Source: Sympetrum striolatum (Eukaryota; Arthropoda; Insecta; Odonata; Libellulidae). Taken from it: a DNA stretch of 64,000 bases. Made by a program: the position numbers and the translations under genes. The notes beneath the pieces were generated by a model. The model was not told the origin of the DNA. It ran no database searches and saw only the letters and a list, made by a program, of their open reading frames with translations. Location of the stretch: NCBI GenBank assembly GCA_947579665.1, contig OX388349.1:19934459-19998458 (forward strand). The letters run 5' to 3'. Shown here one piece after another: positions 1 to 13,130 of this stretch. Within the stretch, counting starts at the first letter, position 1, and each line of letters begins with the position of its first letter.

Positions 1-1490
1 CCAAGCCTTTTTCCTTTTCGCGATCTTTTTCATTAAACATCTTTCTTCTGCAATCCTTGTAAACACCTCCTCATTACGACATTTCACACCCATACAAATT
101 CTCAAAATCTAGGATACTACTCCTCTTATTATTTGAAAATTTAAAACAAACTCGGCTCTGAATTTGATGTTATCTATTAGTAATATATAATGAAATTTGA
201 ATAAAATAATTAATTAAAAATTTATTTCTGCAGTAAAAAGAATAATAGTTAGTAATATTATTTTCATTTATCACATCTCTTTATACATCAGTGAAATTTC
301 ACAAAAAAAACAGCGAGATTTTCGATTGTTGTTTTTGGTGTTTTCTTCCTATTTTTCCATTCTTATGTATTGTTATACTATATGATATAGCGCGAGTCAG
401 AATCGTCAAGAATTAAATTAAATCAATAATTTTATTATGATGTATATATTCCATCATCAACCTAAAGGTGTGTTTTTTCTATTTTCACTTTTTGCCTAAA
501 TTTTTCTACAGTCATACTGGTTCATTTCATTTTATCTTCATAATTTGACATCAATATCATTAATATCAAGTTATACTTTATCTTCATCTTTGATACGACA
601 GCATCTTCATTGCTTCTAATTCTATAACCCATCTTTCTCTCCCATACAAAACACTAGATGCACAATATTTTTATTGACAGTTTCGTTGTATCCATGGTGA
701 CATTGGTTGCTGTTATTTAGTAAATTTCCCTCTCTGCACGAATCTTCCTATAATTCCTTCCATTTCTGTTATCCTGCTCCTTAAATAGCTTTTCCTCCCA
801 TTCAAGTGGGTCCATCCCTAATTTTGCCTGAATTTTTCCCCCGCTTCATCTACAGACCATCTCATTCCTTTTGTTCTTATTTATGCTCATATTGAACTTC
901 CTCGTGTTTTTCTTTTCCACGCTCATTACTCCTTTCCCTTTTTGCATTGCTCGTTGGTACCTTTTGTTTCTGAGGATGCTTGGTATTCCATCCAGATATC
1001 CGAGAGGGGCGCAGATCATAAAGTTCCTTTTTATTTATTTTACGACCGCGTTTTTTCCCCGTGGGAACCGTAAAGACGGCAGCGAAATGAGGAGAGCTCG
1101 AATTCTTGTAGAGAGTGAGATTTTTCGCTTCCCGAAATGATGTAATCCATTTTTTGCGGGTGTAGTCATCGCGGATTTTGATCCATCTTTAGAACATCGC
1201 GTTGAGTATGGATCAGGAGGGGCACTTGATACAAATTCTTCTGGAGAATTCGGTTATTCATATCGCAAAATCGGCTGTCTTCCGGCCCTTTTCTAGGTTG
1301 TGTTTGATTTTATCTTGACTTACGTATTATAGAGGATGACCTCCTAAATGCCCCGGAAACTTGATAGAATTGGTGTACAAATTTACAATTTTAGTTGCAA
1401 TCCTCAAAAGTGCTTTGTGTTTCTTAGAACTGCGGTGACTCTTTCTTGTTTTATAGCAATAAATCGGAATATGAATGAATGAATATATTT
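1..1490. other. AT-rich non-coding sequence, no gene recognised
   Basis: No coding pattern, RNA gene or clear repeat was recognised. The stretch is AT-rich, with long pyrimidine-rich runs on the + strand between about 420 and 1000. A 89-codon open frame at 871-1140 has a hydrophobic, low-complexity start and matches no family I know, so I treat it as chance. A slightly GC-richer patch lies around 1000-1130. Confidence 0.5.
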
Positions 1491-1546
1491 ATTGCTCTAA
1501 GTATTGCTATAAACTTAACTAAGTTTATAGCAATACTTAGAGCAAT
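1491..1546. repeat. Perfect palindrome, 27-bp arms with a 2-nt centre
   Basis: The left arm 1491-1517 begins ATTGCTCTAAGTATTGC and ends AAACTTA. The right arm 1520-1546 is its exact reverse complement, and only AC at 1518-1519 lies between them. Read as one strand this gives a 27-bp stem with almost no loop. It is followed by two near-identical direct copies of TAGCAATACTAATATAAT (about 1550-1576 and 1595-1621), which share the AGCAATACT word with the palindrome arms. It looks like the tip of a foldback element or a product of repeat-templated rearrangement. Confidence 0.9.
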
Positions 1547-1999
1547 ACTAGCAATACTAATATAATTACATAATAATAATAATAGCTAATACTTAGCAAT
1601 ACTAATATAATTTACATAATTTTATCAGATATTAGATCTTTAGGTGTCAAGTAAGGTTTGTATGGTTGACACCGATAATACACAGTACGTTTTGTTTTCA
1701 CATAGAAATACGTTAAAGCACTCATTTATCTTAGAATAGTGACGTGCGTTATTACGATAATATGACGATGGAATTATACAAATATAAGAAAAATGAAGTG
1801 ACATATTTATACAAAGGAAAGACAATACAAGAAAAATTGAGAAAAAAATAAAGTGTTGGAAAAAATTGAAAAGGTACGCTAATGAACAAAGAATTTTTCA
1901 AAAATTTAAAGAAAAAGGTTATCAATTTCTTTATGATCTAACAGCCAATTTTTATTAATTTTTTAGAAATAAATTACAGTTAGATACGCTTTTAATATC

Positions 2000-2096
2000 A
2001 TTGAATGACACGAAGAACGCCGGCAAAGACAGCTATTGGAGATTTAAAACCTCTGATTTATTACCAGCCGTGTTCCAAGTTCTCTTTCTTTACAAT
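2000..2096 (-). repeat. Family A hairpin element, one end only
   Basis: This segment matches, with scattered mismatches, the right arm of the copy at 34951-35270 and the reverse complement of the left part of the copy at 51266-51444. Shared words include GAACGCCG, CAAAGAC, CTATTGGAGATTTAA and CAGCCGTGTTCCAA. The similarity runs on through the AAGTTCTCTTTCTT stretch, as in the 51 kb copy. The opposite arm is absent, so this is a truncated or solo end. Confidence 0.75.
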
Positions 2097-5000
2097 TAAC
2101 GCGTACTGCTTTATCTGTATCGGTACCAATTAATCGCCCATTTCTAAATTTTAAAATGCAGTTTGAAGGCTAGATCATCAATCCTCAAAATTTTAGTTAT
2201 TTTGACTTTCTGTGAAGATAAAAGAAGAGACTTGATTCTCAATCTCGCCCAAATAAAGACGATTGCTATTAATATTAAGTATCCCCATAAAATAATTTAC
2301 ACTGAGAATATTTTTGGACAAAACGGTTGATTCTCGGAAGTCAAACGTAGATATTGTTATCTCTTTGCTTTGACTAATTTTCTCGGAATTCAAATTTCAT
2401 TGCAATGGATTCTCTTCAGCTGGTATTCCGTGAGTCATGGTGCACGAGAATCTATTTGGCGTAGACTGTGAAATCAGCTCATTAGTAAGCTAGGATAGAA
2501 GAACTAGCATGCCTTCTCGGATAATTTCCACTCTAGAAAAAATATATGATGGAAATTCGTACCGAAGTATCAAAGTATCACTTTTTCAGCTTTGAGGAAA
2601 GAACTAATAATTAATGTTTAAATTTGTGATCTTTATTTAGTTAATTGTGACATTTCGCGAAGAAAATTAAATTCCCTATTACGAGTATAATCTCCATTCC
2701 GTTTCTCACCACATTTTCCGATTATGACTACTAAGTATATAATATCTTTTAGATCAACATTTATATCCACGCTTGTAAATACGATATTCTAACGAATTTA
2801 AGCTCGTTGGTAGTGCGGTAAGAATGATTTCTTAAATATATTTGTCTTGAAATCTATTTGTTTTATTTTCCTCTCATTGTCTGACCGGTTGAAGTAGCAG
2901 GGGGTAGCATATTACGCAAGTATCTCTCGCAAATGTATTTTCTATGAATTTATCAAGCATTCAGTCTATCTCTTTTCTTTCCATTTCCAACATGCGTTGG
3001 TAAGCATTTTTGTAACGGTTGCTTTTTATCGCAGCAATTTAACTAAGTGTATCGCCTTGCGCTGCACTTTCTAGAGTTCGCGGGTACATGTTTCATCCGC
3101 CGGATACCATATACTCCCCACATATCCCACACGATTAAGGTGGAATAAGATCGCATCATTTATTCATATACACCGACAATGAGCAAAGGAGATCCTTTTA
3201 ATTGCTTTACCACAGAATGGTTTTATATGCGTGCTCCAGTTTAAGTTATTTGTAAAAGTGATACTGAGATTTTAAACTGAATATTTCTTCATTCCATTAA
3301 TTTCGCACTGTTAATTCTGACAATTGTTTCATTTTAAAGAAGTCAACTGCTGAGCGATTACTTGCATTATGCTTTAGTTGGAATTTTCCGCATCACCTTT
3401 GAATTAGAACCATAATATTTACTATATTATAGAGTAATACGATCCTCCATGTATGTTATTTCTATAAATATATATAACCGAGGTTGTCTTCGTGAATATG
3501 ATACAATTTTACATTTTTACACAAGGAACACGAGTTTTAAACAATAAAAACATATAAAACTCTACAATAAGGGTAACGAAATATCAGTGAAAAGAGTAAA
3601 TTATAGAAATGCGATATACAACATTTATTGAACAAATTAATTTGCCCTTTTCTGATCTCCTATTAAAAATATTGTCTTAATTTCCTTATGGGGAATTGTT
3701 GAATAAAACGCTTTCATAAAAAAGAATATAATAGATTTTATTAATTACTTCCACTTACTTCGTTGAGTAATTACCAGTATCAGCCCGGAAGTAGTCAACA
3801 GGAAAATTTTATTGCTGTGAATTAGAAAATAATATTAAATTCTATATTGACTTAAAACCTTTTGTTGTACTCAACGTTACCTAATCTTGTAAAAATTCCT
3901 CAAAGTGACGACCTCTTACGTTAAATTTAATCTACTTATTTTGAGCTGATATAGAATCACAGAATGGTATAAATGACAAAATTCGCTTTAAAAAAGACCC
4001 TCCGTTAGGTACACGGTAGTTTCCTGCGATTTCACTTTTCAACAATGCCGACGTCGACCATTGTTGCGCTGTTATACTTTTGTGTAAGAATCGTCAGTTA
4101 CAGAACATCAATTCAAACATTAATGATGGAAATCCAAAGTTTTCCGCCGCAAGGCACCTCATAATTTAACGTAATTGCTGTAAATTGAACTTATTTACAA
4201 CACTTATATAAGAACTATTTCACCGAAAGTTTTCTCGCAGTCTTTGAATCTGGCATAGGAATTTTGCTACTGAAATATCTGGTGAATTTGTCCCTCTTCC
4301 TTCTAATTTGTCGACATTTAGGGGTCTATATTCGATCTCCTTTTAAGTAAAACTTTATCTAAATATATCTTTACATAATTGTAAATCAAATATCATTATG
4401 TGTAAATGGTGCAAGATCGTCATAAACAAGATTCGAGTGATGTTTGAACCTATACTGTGCTTATGGAAACGGTTTAAGAGATTATTCTTGAGCTGTTTCC
4501 TACGCGACATTTATCTCAGTTTAAGCTACTTTCCGGTGAATTTTAGCGAAATCTAAAAAATTAGCTTCTATACCGTTATTGCTAATCTTTTATTCGAAAT
4601 AGCCTGATATAAACTGCTGGAACGATACTTCTACTCGAGGATGCAACGCGCTGTGAATTGGGCATGAATTCATTACTCCTTGTGAATTCCGATTTGGTCA
4701 ACCGCCGCTGGAATTTCATTCCGTGTGAAATTCGCCAGTATGGCATTATAATTCGAGGCATTACGAGTAACGCCAGGTATCGCCCTCTGTCCTAAGATTT
4801 AAGCGTGTGAACCTATGGATTGCCGGAGCGATAAACCTCCGGAATTTAGTAGTTATTAGGCGGAGCGTCAGTGGCAGTGCACGGAAATCCGCCATCACTT
4901 AATCACCGTGCATAGGTAATCGTGACATGTGCGTGGCCGTAGGCGGGTGACCTTATGCCCCCTCCTGACCCCGCCTGACCCTCAATCTGGGTCACTCGAG

Positions 5001-7980
5001 CATTCGCTGCATCTGATTACATCTTTTCGGACGTGCTCTCACGTCGTGATTTTCGGTGCAAATTGGATCACGATTAACTCGAGAGGTTGGCCATCTCTTG
5101 GGGCCTTCTTAATTTGCTGATTTACTTTATCGTGAGCTACAAAGTTATTGTTTTTGGAGCGGAGAAGTAGAAAAAGCCGATTTTCCGGGATAATTTGATA
5201 AAATGATGCAAATACAATCCAGCGGCATTCTCGTTTTGCATTGTTGTGGATGTCTAACAATGAAATTTCTCAACTAGGTCGCGCGCGTGACAATGGGATA
5301 TTAAAATTCCTCCTACTATCGACTATGAGCATCTTCGGAGAGTTCTCCGAAACCCTACGTTAAGTCAATTTCCGCAACACTCAAAATTCATGGCCGATGC
5401 GTGTAGAAACCGGTCGCGTTTGAATATTAAACGTTCAGGATTTTTTAAGCAATTAATAATTTTGTATTCATGTTTTGCGATGTACCTGCTATATATTTAT
5501 TTATAAGCGAATTTGACGTAGAAATCCAGACATAGCACATGTACGTTCTTGCAAGATGAAAATTTTGTCTAAGGCCTAAATCTACGAAATATTCGAATTT
5601 GTGAAAAATTATGATTTTAATCGAAAAAAGTTGGTTTTTGTTATAATTTGTGTAAATATAATGTGTATCTTGTATAATTTTTTTATAACTTGCTTTGTAA
5701 AAAATGTAGTGTCTTAAAATTTTAACTTCATAGTCATTGCTTCCACAGCGTCTAACTTAAAACATGTTTGTCTGTTAATGCGGCGGAGTTACCTGGCTAG
5801 CCTAGCGACTCTCGGTCCCGGCATCGAATCCCTCTACGGGCATATAGGATTGTGTTTACCTGGGGTTATTTTTAAGGTTGTGGCAGTAGAAACTACCTCA
5901 CTCCTCATCGTGCCTAGTAAGCCTCATTCCCCCTCCTTGTCTAAATTTCCTCCAAAAAATACCGTTGTTATCATTATTTCTAAAGTAACCAACATTGAGA
6001 GGAATTGTCTACGAACGATGAAGACGTTAACATTCTTGTTATCAGGTACATTGGTATTCTTTCAGTAAAATTAATTGAGATCAATAACTAGAAATCCTTC
6101 TTGTTACTCCATTTTGTAAATAAATCTCAGTAGAGTGAACTTTGAATGGAAAGTATGGTGTTTCAGCAAGGCGCACACCGTTGCATCAGTGACTAACTTA
6201 AACGTCTTCAATAAGGTCGCCCTTAAAATCGTTGAGAATATACCTTCTCCAGAATCTAACAAAGATGGCTCTAGGTTTTATTCATGCGCATAGGTATTTC
6301 CGAAATGTATCGCACCTCCGTTGTGCTACGGTAATAACACCACCACATTGTTTTCCGTATGAATAAACATCAGTCTCGGATTGATAAATGAGTGCTCTTT
6401 AGTATGTTTGCTGCATTTCGGAGGAATCTTCTCTCTACGCCATAATTTTCCGGTGGCTGAAGCCAACGCATCCGGTTGTAAATAGCTCTATATTTACCAC
6501 GCAATCCCTTCCCAGAGGAGTTATTGGGCCCGTGTTAATCTCTTGCTTCATTTCGGCAGCCATCCTCTGCAGACGCATCTGTCAAACATCTCGAAGCGGT
6601 TTGCTTCACGGCAGTAACCTTCGGCCCTAATGGATGGCGCCGAAATTGTTAACCAACGCTCCCAATAGTGTGTAGGGCCCTTCTTCATTGCACTGCGTTT
6701 GAGCTCAAGTCATGCTGTCCCATTATTACTGGGCAATACGTCGCTGTCGCATGCTTGATCGCCTCTGATGAGTTAGTTGCTTCATAATGGGAGATTGTTC
6801 CTCGTGCTCTGATATAAAGGCGATTATTTTTATTGCCCCTTGTTCTCCTGTTAAGCATTACGAGCCTAAATCTGAATATATCTGATTGTGTTATATATTT
6901 TTTATTTTCCAATGTATCACATACAGGAAGCCAATTTAGTTACAATACAAAGGGAAAGGAATATATTTATTATTGTTCAATTTAATTTCCATCACTGAAT
7001 AGTATTTTAATTCGTTACTCCACATTAAAATGCAGTTAGATATTGTATCTGTTTACTTGGTTGCCAAAACAACATCGCGTTTGTTTATATTGCTACCTAA
7101 GAAATTTTTTGTCGGAAAAATTTTCCGTATTTATTTTGAGAACTAAAACATTTATTCTAAATTCATCTTAATGAACCGAGCATTTGTTGTGGTTTTTGTT
7201 GCTTCTTGTATTTTTTTGTTCAAGTAAAAGAACGGAATCTCTCCTTTATGTATTTGTCTTGTTCATGGTTGTGATAATAAAAAAGATGAGGAATGAGTGA
7301 TTATGAATAATATCACTGATCAAGGTCTTTCCATACGGAATACTACGAAAAGTGTTATTCTTGGAGCCATTGTGCCTCACTTATGTGTTCTGTTTATAGA
7401 ATGCTATTTCAATGAGGGGTAAGTACGGGTGAATCACCTCACTCCTGTAAATGCGTAGTTCCCTATTCCCCTCTCCTAGCTCTTGGTAACCAATAACAGA
7501 AGGGATTGCTATTGCTCGATATTTTACAGGCAATGGATGATTAATTGTATGATCAAAGTTGCTGGGTTCATTCCTTGATTGAATTGAAAACTTATGATAT
7601 TGCTCAGGTTCGTCTAATTAGATTTTTTCTCTCCATTTAGTTCGTACTTCATGATTCTGCTCTTCATTTTCTATAGCGATTTAAGGAATACGGGAGATAA
7701 ATCCGTGGTTAATTCTTTTCTGTGCCTTGTTGGTGGGAAAAGCGTGTTTTAGTGTATCAAAATAATGTAGTCTATCGATATGTTAGTGGGGCGTTGAGTT
7801 AAAAAACTAACCTAGTTATTTCTATAGCTACTATATAGTCAGGGTTAGAAGGGAAAACAAATGTGGAGATGGTGAAAGAAGAAAAGCATTTGACTGCTCA
7901 AATGATGAATGCAGAGGAAAAGGGTGGGTCAGATATTGAGAAGAGAGATGATACTAACAGAATTATCTCAAGAAAGAATA
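2097..7980. other. Non-coding sequence without recognised genes
   Basis: No conserved protein or RNA gene was seen on either strand. Most of the stretch is AT-rich. A GC-richer patch at about 4670-5110 and another near 6400-6660 stand out from the background and could be conserved regulatory DNA or old repeats. Open frames here are at most 96 codons, have no family resemblance and no supporting splice signals. Confidence 0.5.
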
Positions 7981-7998
7981 GACTTGAAAAATTCCGAC

Positions 7999-8070
7999 GG
8001 GACCGGGAATGGAACCCGGGTCTCCCGATTGCCGGTCAGGGCTCCAACGCCCACAAAGTCTCCCGAATAG
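7999..8070 (-). repeat. tRNA-like SINE head, GGGAGAC type, minus strand
   Basis: Read on the - strand the segment has a tRNA-like layout: a D-arm-like GGGC...GCCC, an anticodon-type stem CCTGA/TCGGG, then GGGAGACCCGGGTTCC with a B-box-like T arm ending TTCCCGGTCCC. Downstream on the - strand it continues GGAATTTTTCAAGTC. This resembles the tails of the copies at 9742-9812 and 47075-47160 (CAAGTCA, TATTTTTCA). The acceptor stem does not close, so it is a SINE or pseudo-tRNA and not a functional tRNA. Confidence 0.6.
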
Positions 8071-8087
8071 CTTGAGAGGATGTTCGG

Positions 8088-8159
8088 GTGGGATAGCTCA
8101 ACGGTCAGAGCTCCTGACTGAAAATCGGGAGACCCGGGTTCGATTCCCGGTCCCTAACA
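8088..8159 (+). repeat. tRNA-Phe-like pseudogene or SINE head (GAA anticodon loop)
   Basis: The + strand reads TAGCTCAACGGTCAGAGC (D arm GCTC/GAGC), an anticodon stem CCTGA/TCGGG around the loop CTGAAAA (anticodon GAA, phenylalanine), then a T arm CCGGG/CCCGG with GGTTCGATTCC as B box. Only four of seven acceptor pairs form and no TTTT terminator follows, so it is unlikely to be a working tRNA. Its T-arm half is an inverted copy of the neighbouring minus-strand element: 7999-8030 against 8123-8154, 32 nt with one mismatch. Confidence 0.6.
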
Positions 8160-9741
8160 GAAATACTTAAAGGCAAAATGCAAAGGAAATGAGAGTGAGG
8201 GACATAGGGTCCATGCATCATGATTTTACTTCCCTAATCGATTACTTTTCAGTGTCGCTTGTGGATAAAATGAATGTTTGAAGCGACTCTTTTTAGCATC
8301 TTTCTCCCTGAACTTCAATATAGGATATGTGTATCAGAGAGTGTTCATAATATTGGCTACGTATGAAAGCGTATTCTCTCTCAGTTTATTCAAGACACGG
8401 TGAGGTAGTTCGTCTTGTCTTCTTCAATGAGGAAAGTGCCATTTGCGGACGTCCTCGTAAGCGCAACTCAAGGGCCTTACGAATAAATATATTCATAGCC
8501 TTCGAAACAGAAGAGTGCCATCATTCAGCATCTTTCGTATCTCTGTACCTTTAATAGCTACAGCCATTAATTAGAATGAGAAAATTGGAAATGAAAAGTA
8601 CGTTTTTCATCCGAGCTGTACCAAAAGACAATCCACTTGGATATTTTTATTGACAAAGGATGATTAGAAGGTGTGCACTTCCTTACACTCTGTAGATATT
8701 TAATTTAGGTTGAGAAGTCTTTCTCTTTTTCATTCATATTTTCTGAGATATTCCATCCGTAGCCTCGGAGATTCATTCGAACCGTAAGGAAAATTCCCCG
8801 GGATGCGATCGTCACCTGTTTTCTCCATCTTTCTCTTTCCGTCCTACGCAATTTCGACCTTCATTTATTCCGATGTAAGAAATTCGCCGCATTTCTTGGA
8901 TCGTTGCCATGGAGACAGCTTCCGCATCACTTCTCCATCGTATCTGCTATATCGCAAATTCTCGGCATTTATTCCGTCTTTCGCGAAATTGCAGTTTGGA
9001 GGAGTGAATTTCATCTTCTCCATCGCAATATTAAATGTGCGGAATTAATAAATACACTACTTATGGGGCTGAGTTAAGTTTCGGCACCTGTTGATCGATG
9101 GACCCCAACACTTAAGTGTATCTCTCAGTTTGGCATACTGTTTTGATGTATGGCCTCTTAAATATGGATTTAGGCTCAGAAGAGTCCAAATCGCTATTGA
9201 GGTTTCGAATGTGATGAAATGAGTCTGTCGCGGAGCTGTAGTAATTTGTGAAATTATTTGACCGTAATTTGGCGTTTTCATTTAACCAAGGTGCTGTGAA
9301 TGTACGTTTAAGTAGTCTAATATTCTCTCTTTGAAGGATATGAACGTAAGCAAGTATGCATCTACAGAAAAAGATATGAAATAGGATAGTGGAAGAGAGA
9401 ATAGTGTAAATGGTAGGATAGGAAAGGATAATTATTTACTGTAAGATCAAAAATAATGCCAAAAATTTGATATAACATATACCCAAGCTGATTTCCTGTA
9501 TTGCATATTCTTTATGTAATTTTTGGTGATCTGTGAAGTATTATTTTAGAATAGCGATGATATTCTTGATATTTTTTTCTAATGTGTTCATTCTTTACTT
9601 CTTAAATCATTAATTCTTACTTTTTAAAGTAAGTACCGTTAATCCTTACTTTGTCGCGTCTAAATTAGTAAGGTGATATCGATGTAACCCAAAGTATCTT
9701 CGAATTTAAACCACGCTTTAAGATTGCACAAGAAGTGAAAA
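8160..9741. other. Non-coding sequence, no gene recognised
   Basis: Nothing recognisable was found. A mildly GC-richer block at about 8760-9000 and short open frames up to 81 codons are present without motif content. Confidence 0.45.
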
Positions 9742-9812
9742 ATAATGACTTGATTGGGACGCGAACCCAGGTCTCCCATTTTTGTTAAGTCCCGCTCAAT
9801 CCTGTGTAAAGA
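9742..9812 (-). repeat. tRNA-like SINE copy, GGGAGAC type, minus strand
   Basis: On the - strand the segment reads AATGGGAGACCTGGGTTCGC followed by GTCCCAATCAAGTCAT and TATTTTTCACTTCT. The B-box-like GGTTCG and the same trailing CAAGTCA...TATTTTTCA words occur at 47075-47160, and a related form occurs at 7999-8070. The 5' tRNA-like part is degraded. It is a short interspersed element and has no coding capacity. Confidence 0.55.
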
Positions 9813-12800
9813 TAAATTTCGTTTTGGTCCTTTCAAACGCTGATCAAATTGATTCAAGGCATCAGCAATCAAAGACAGGCCTATAAACAAATGTGAGGTT
9901 CGTTATTTAGTAATGAATTGGAAATTATAAAATTTTTATTTTTGTGTGTATCACTTCATGTTTACTGATCACGAATTTTATAACGAATATTTACGAGAAA
10001 AGAGAATTGCATATAAATTGTCAAGAGTTAGAGTCACGCTTTTTACCTTCCCATCACTTTTTAGTGTCTCAATATCTTTCCATTTCTTCAATAAAAACTT
10101 TATACGGTCAACTATAAAAACATCTTCAGATTGTCGACATCTGTTTTACGCTCCTACAAACTTGATTTATGCATTATACTTCACGCTTATTCTATAAAAC
10201 ACCTGCAATATATTTATTTCCTCCTTTCTTGTACGAGTAGCACACTTATCTATATATAGCTCTCCATGCTTTAGTTTTTACTGATAGTTTTTTTGATTTT
10301 CTCAGAAATATATTCCGTGGAAATTAATAACGGTAGCTTACTTCTTTAGTATAATAATAATAATATATTACAATTTAATTTGGAAGAAATTGAGACTATA
10401 AGTCTTCTCTACCATTTAACCCAGCATCGTAAATTATTGAATGATTTATTCAAAGAGATAGCACGAGAAAAAATTATGAGCAATTCTGGGTGGATAAACC
10501 TAAAAGATTCTTAGTGAAAATAACAAGTGCAGGAAAAAACCTATAAAGAATGGGACGTGAAAAACCTGCGTAAACCTATCACTAGCTATTATTAAAACTG
10601 CTGTAGTTTTATGTTGTACTAATACCATTTGTAAAATTAGTAATGTTATATAGGAATTTTTTCCGTATAAAACTTCTGAGTAAAGGATTGTGAACGTGTT
10701 TGCTTTTAAGTGGTCTTATACAATGTTTGTGACTACCGCCTGAAAAAATTTAATCTACAGCATATATAGAATTAAGTAAATAAATAAAAATAAGCATGGC
10801 TCCCTTCCACAAATTTGAGCTTGGACACATCAGATTTATAAAGTTTCTCCTGTATAAACCTAAGAATGATGGTATCATTCAAAGGGTGCAAACTATCTAA
10901 TTTTATAGATTTAAATTCTACGGGAACACCCCTGACTTCGAGGAGCGATATTCCCAAATTCTCTGCAAATTTTCTTCCGGCCTCGGGAATGTAAAAAATC
11001 CGGAGTACGGTCGGGAAGTAATTCTCTCCCGGAAACTCACTGGTCCCGCACTGGAATCCATTCGTCGGCGGAAGCGTGTAATTTGTCCGTTTCGTAAACA
11101 CGAATCACTCGCAGTGGATTCAGGTAGACTCGGGTCCGGAAGCCCCTCGGTTTTCGCGGAAGATCGACCGCTGTTTCCGCCGCCGACTGCACCTTCGGAT
11201 CCTCCTTAATTAACGATTCGCTTTTGTCTTTCGATGCTCCTTTGTTTCATCTTTTGCACTTTCACTCCAATTTGCGGCTCTGATGATTCGCGCATCAGAA
11301 TTCCGACAGATCATCTTTTACTAGCGAGTTCCGTGGAAGGAAAGGAGAAGGTATTGTACCATCAGAAAATAACTTCTGCTGCAAAATCCACTGTTTCAGT
11401 CTTGAAATAGTGATATCCTTCCGTAGTAGCAAAATAAATAAACTTTTATTCATTAAAAAAAATTTAATAAAATTTATAGCATGTTTGATAATTGATATAA
11501 TATTAAAATTGTAGTAGCCGCTAAAAGTCTTGCTCGTATTCCTCTCTCATAAATTCTGCTTCTTGATGTGCGTGAAGCTGTGGATAGGTATTTTCATTTT
11601 TAAAGGTAAAAATAAAGGTAAAATTACACTGTTTTTATTCATTATCTACAATCCTTTACAATGCGTTAAAATGCAATTACTAATTTTATCCAGAATGTTA
11701 TTATTAGCCCTCCGGTCTGACAATGTTGAACTCTGTATTCTACAGCACCGCTTTTCGTCTTTCCATCACCAAAAGATCTTTCGAATGCCGTCTTCTTCAT
11801 TTATGCAATAGTATTTCTCTTTCTACTTCTCTAGATCCATTTATACATTAGATTTATCTATAGTTTATTTTACTGTCCTTGGTATTTTTTATTTTTTCAT
11901 TTAATACTTATGTTCATTGAAAAAATTCTTTATATTTATTCGCTGAACGTTTGCTACATGTTTTTATGCTTATAATTCATTCTAATGACTTTTTAATGCT
12001 TGAGGAACCATGGTAAAATAACTTAGCAAAGTTCTACGAGAAATTCTTTAGTGCGACCGATTTCGAACTAAAAGTTCATGAATAGGCTAACAGAACATAC
12101 CTACGAGCAAACCCGTAATATACTAAAAGGGGAAAACAGTTTTTACAGAAAACAGAAAGCTTGTGCTACTTGTGGATTTAGTAGGAAATCAATAAATTTC
12201 TTACGCCCCTTATCCTCAGAATCTCACCAACCGCATTAACTGATTAAACTAATAGTTTCTTATGAGGGGTACTGGGTTTTTCCATCAGAAATTGGTTTCC
12301 CATAACCCTGTGCTTGTATTTTCTCGTATGTGACCAAAATATGGAAGTCGAACGATTGCTTTTCTGAATTAAGAACTGATATAAGGGAAGCTTAATAGAC
12401 GCTCGCTCTGGGTAAATCAAATCTATTGGTGGTAAATCTGTTGGGGAAAAAAGAGAAAGACGTTGGTTCGAATACGGGAAGCACGATGGGGGAGGGAAGG
12501 GTTCGTGCATTCACTCTTCCACGTGCTGCAGTCTCGAGTTCGAATCTGGGTCACCGCATTGATGTGGCCATACCTTTGTCACTATGTATTCCGCGTTATA
12601 TTCTTGTCGCACATAGTGTGAAATTGCATTTTCGTATAAGTTGCGTAGTTTCAGTCCGTTCCCCATCTATTTCAGGAACGTTTTTCCCTTGAGGCATATG
12701 TTAATTATGTTGGATATCTACAGAAGTGTTACTCTGAATTCCATTATATTGTGGGCTTTATCTGCGATGGACTTGCTTAAACTTCTGCTAAGTTATTGAA

Positions 12801-12960
12801 TGAAATCAATGAAACGCTATTTTTCATTAAATTATATTTTGTTAGAGATATACTGGTGTACTCTAGCCAAGTTATTGAGTGAAATTAATGAAAAATAATT
12901 TTTGGCTACGATTGTAAAATGTGTTCGATATGATGATACTAATACATTCTATAAATGTTT
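9813..12960. other. Non-coding sequence; one copy of a dispersed repeat at 10526-10590
   Basis: At about 10526-10590 the words GTGCAGGAAAAAACC and GTGAAAAACCTGCGTAAACC resemble repeat C (27531-27760; 53766-53978), with more divergence. The block at about 10950-11230 is clearly GC-richer than its surroundings. It contains part of a 109-codon minus-strand open frame (10772-11101) with no recognised domain, and I cannot say whether it is an exon, a regulatory island or chance. The rest is AT-rich with no recognised features. Confidence 0.45.
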
Positions 12961-12962
12961 TC

Positions 12963-13130
12963 ACCGGCCGTGGTGGCCGAGTGGTTAGCGTTATCGCTCC
13001 AAATCCACGATCCTGGGTTCGAATCTCTGCTAGTTGGACTTTTCTGGCTAGGAAATGGCTGTGTGTCTTAGTAAATAGTAATAATTATTGAAATGGATGT
13101 AATTGGGGTCTTCCTGTTTCCATTAGAGAA
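12963..13130 (+). repeat. tRNA-derived SINE (Ser/Leu-type head)
   Basis: The segment opens with GGCCGTGGTGGCCGAGTGG followed by TTAGCG, a classic A-box region of Ser/Leu-type tRNAs. About 45 nt later comes the B box GGTTCGAATCT, at normal tRNA spacing. The acceptor stem is not complementary, and the sequence continues for roughly 90 nt as an unrelated body ending in a TTATTATTATTATC stretch. That order (tRNA head, unique body, simple tail) is the SINE pattern. No target-site duplication could be fixed. Confidence 0.7.

Noticed and set aside
10772..11101. 109-codon minus-strand open frame in a GC-richer patch
   Set aside because: No recognisable domain, splice sites or conservation evidence; kept only as a remark.
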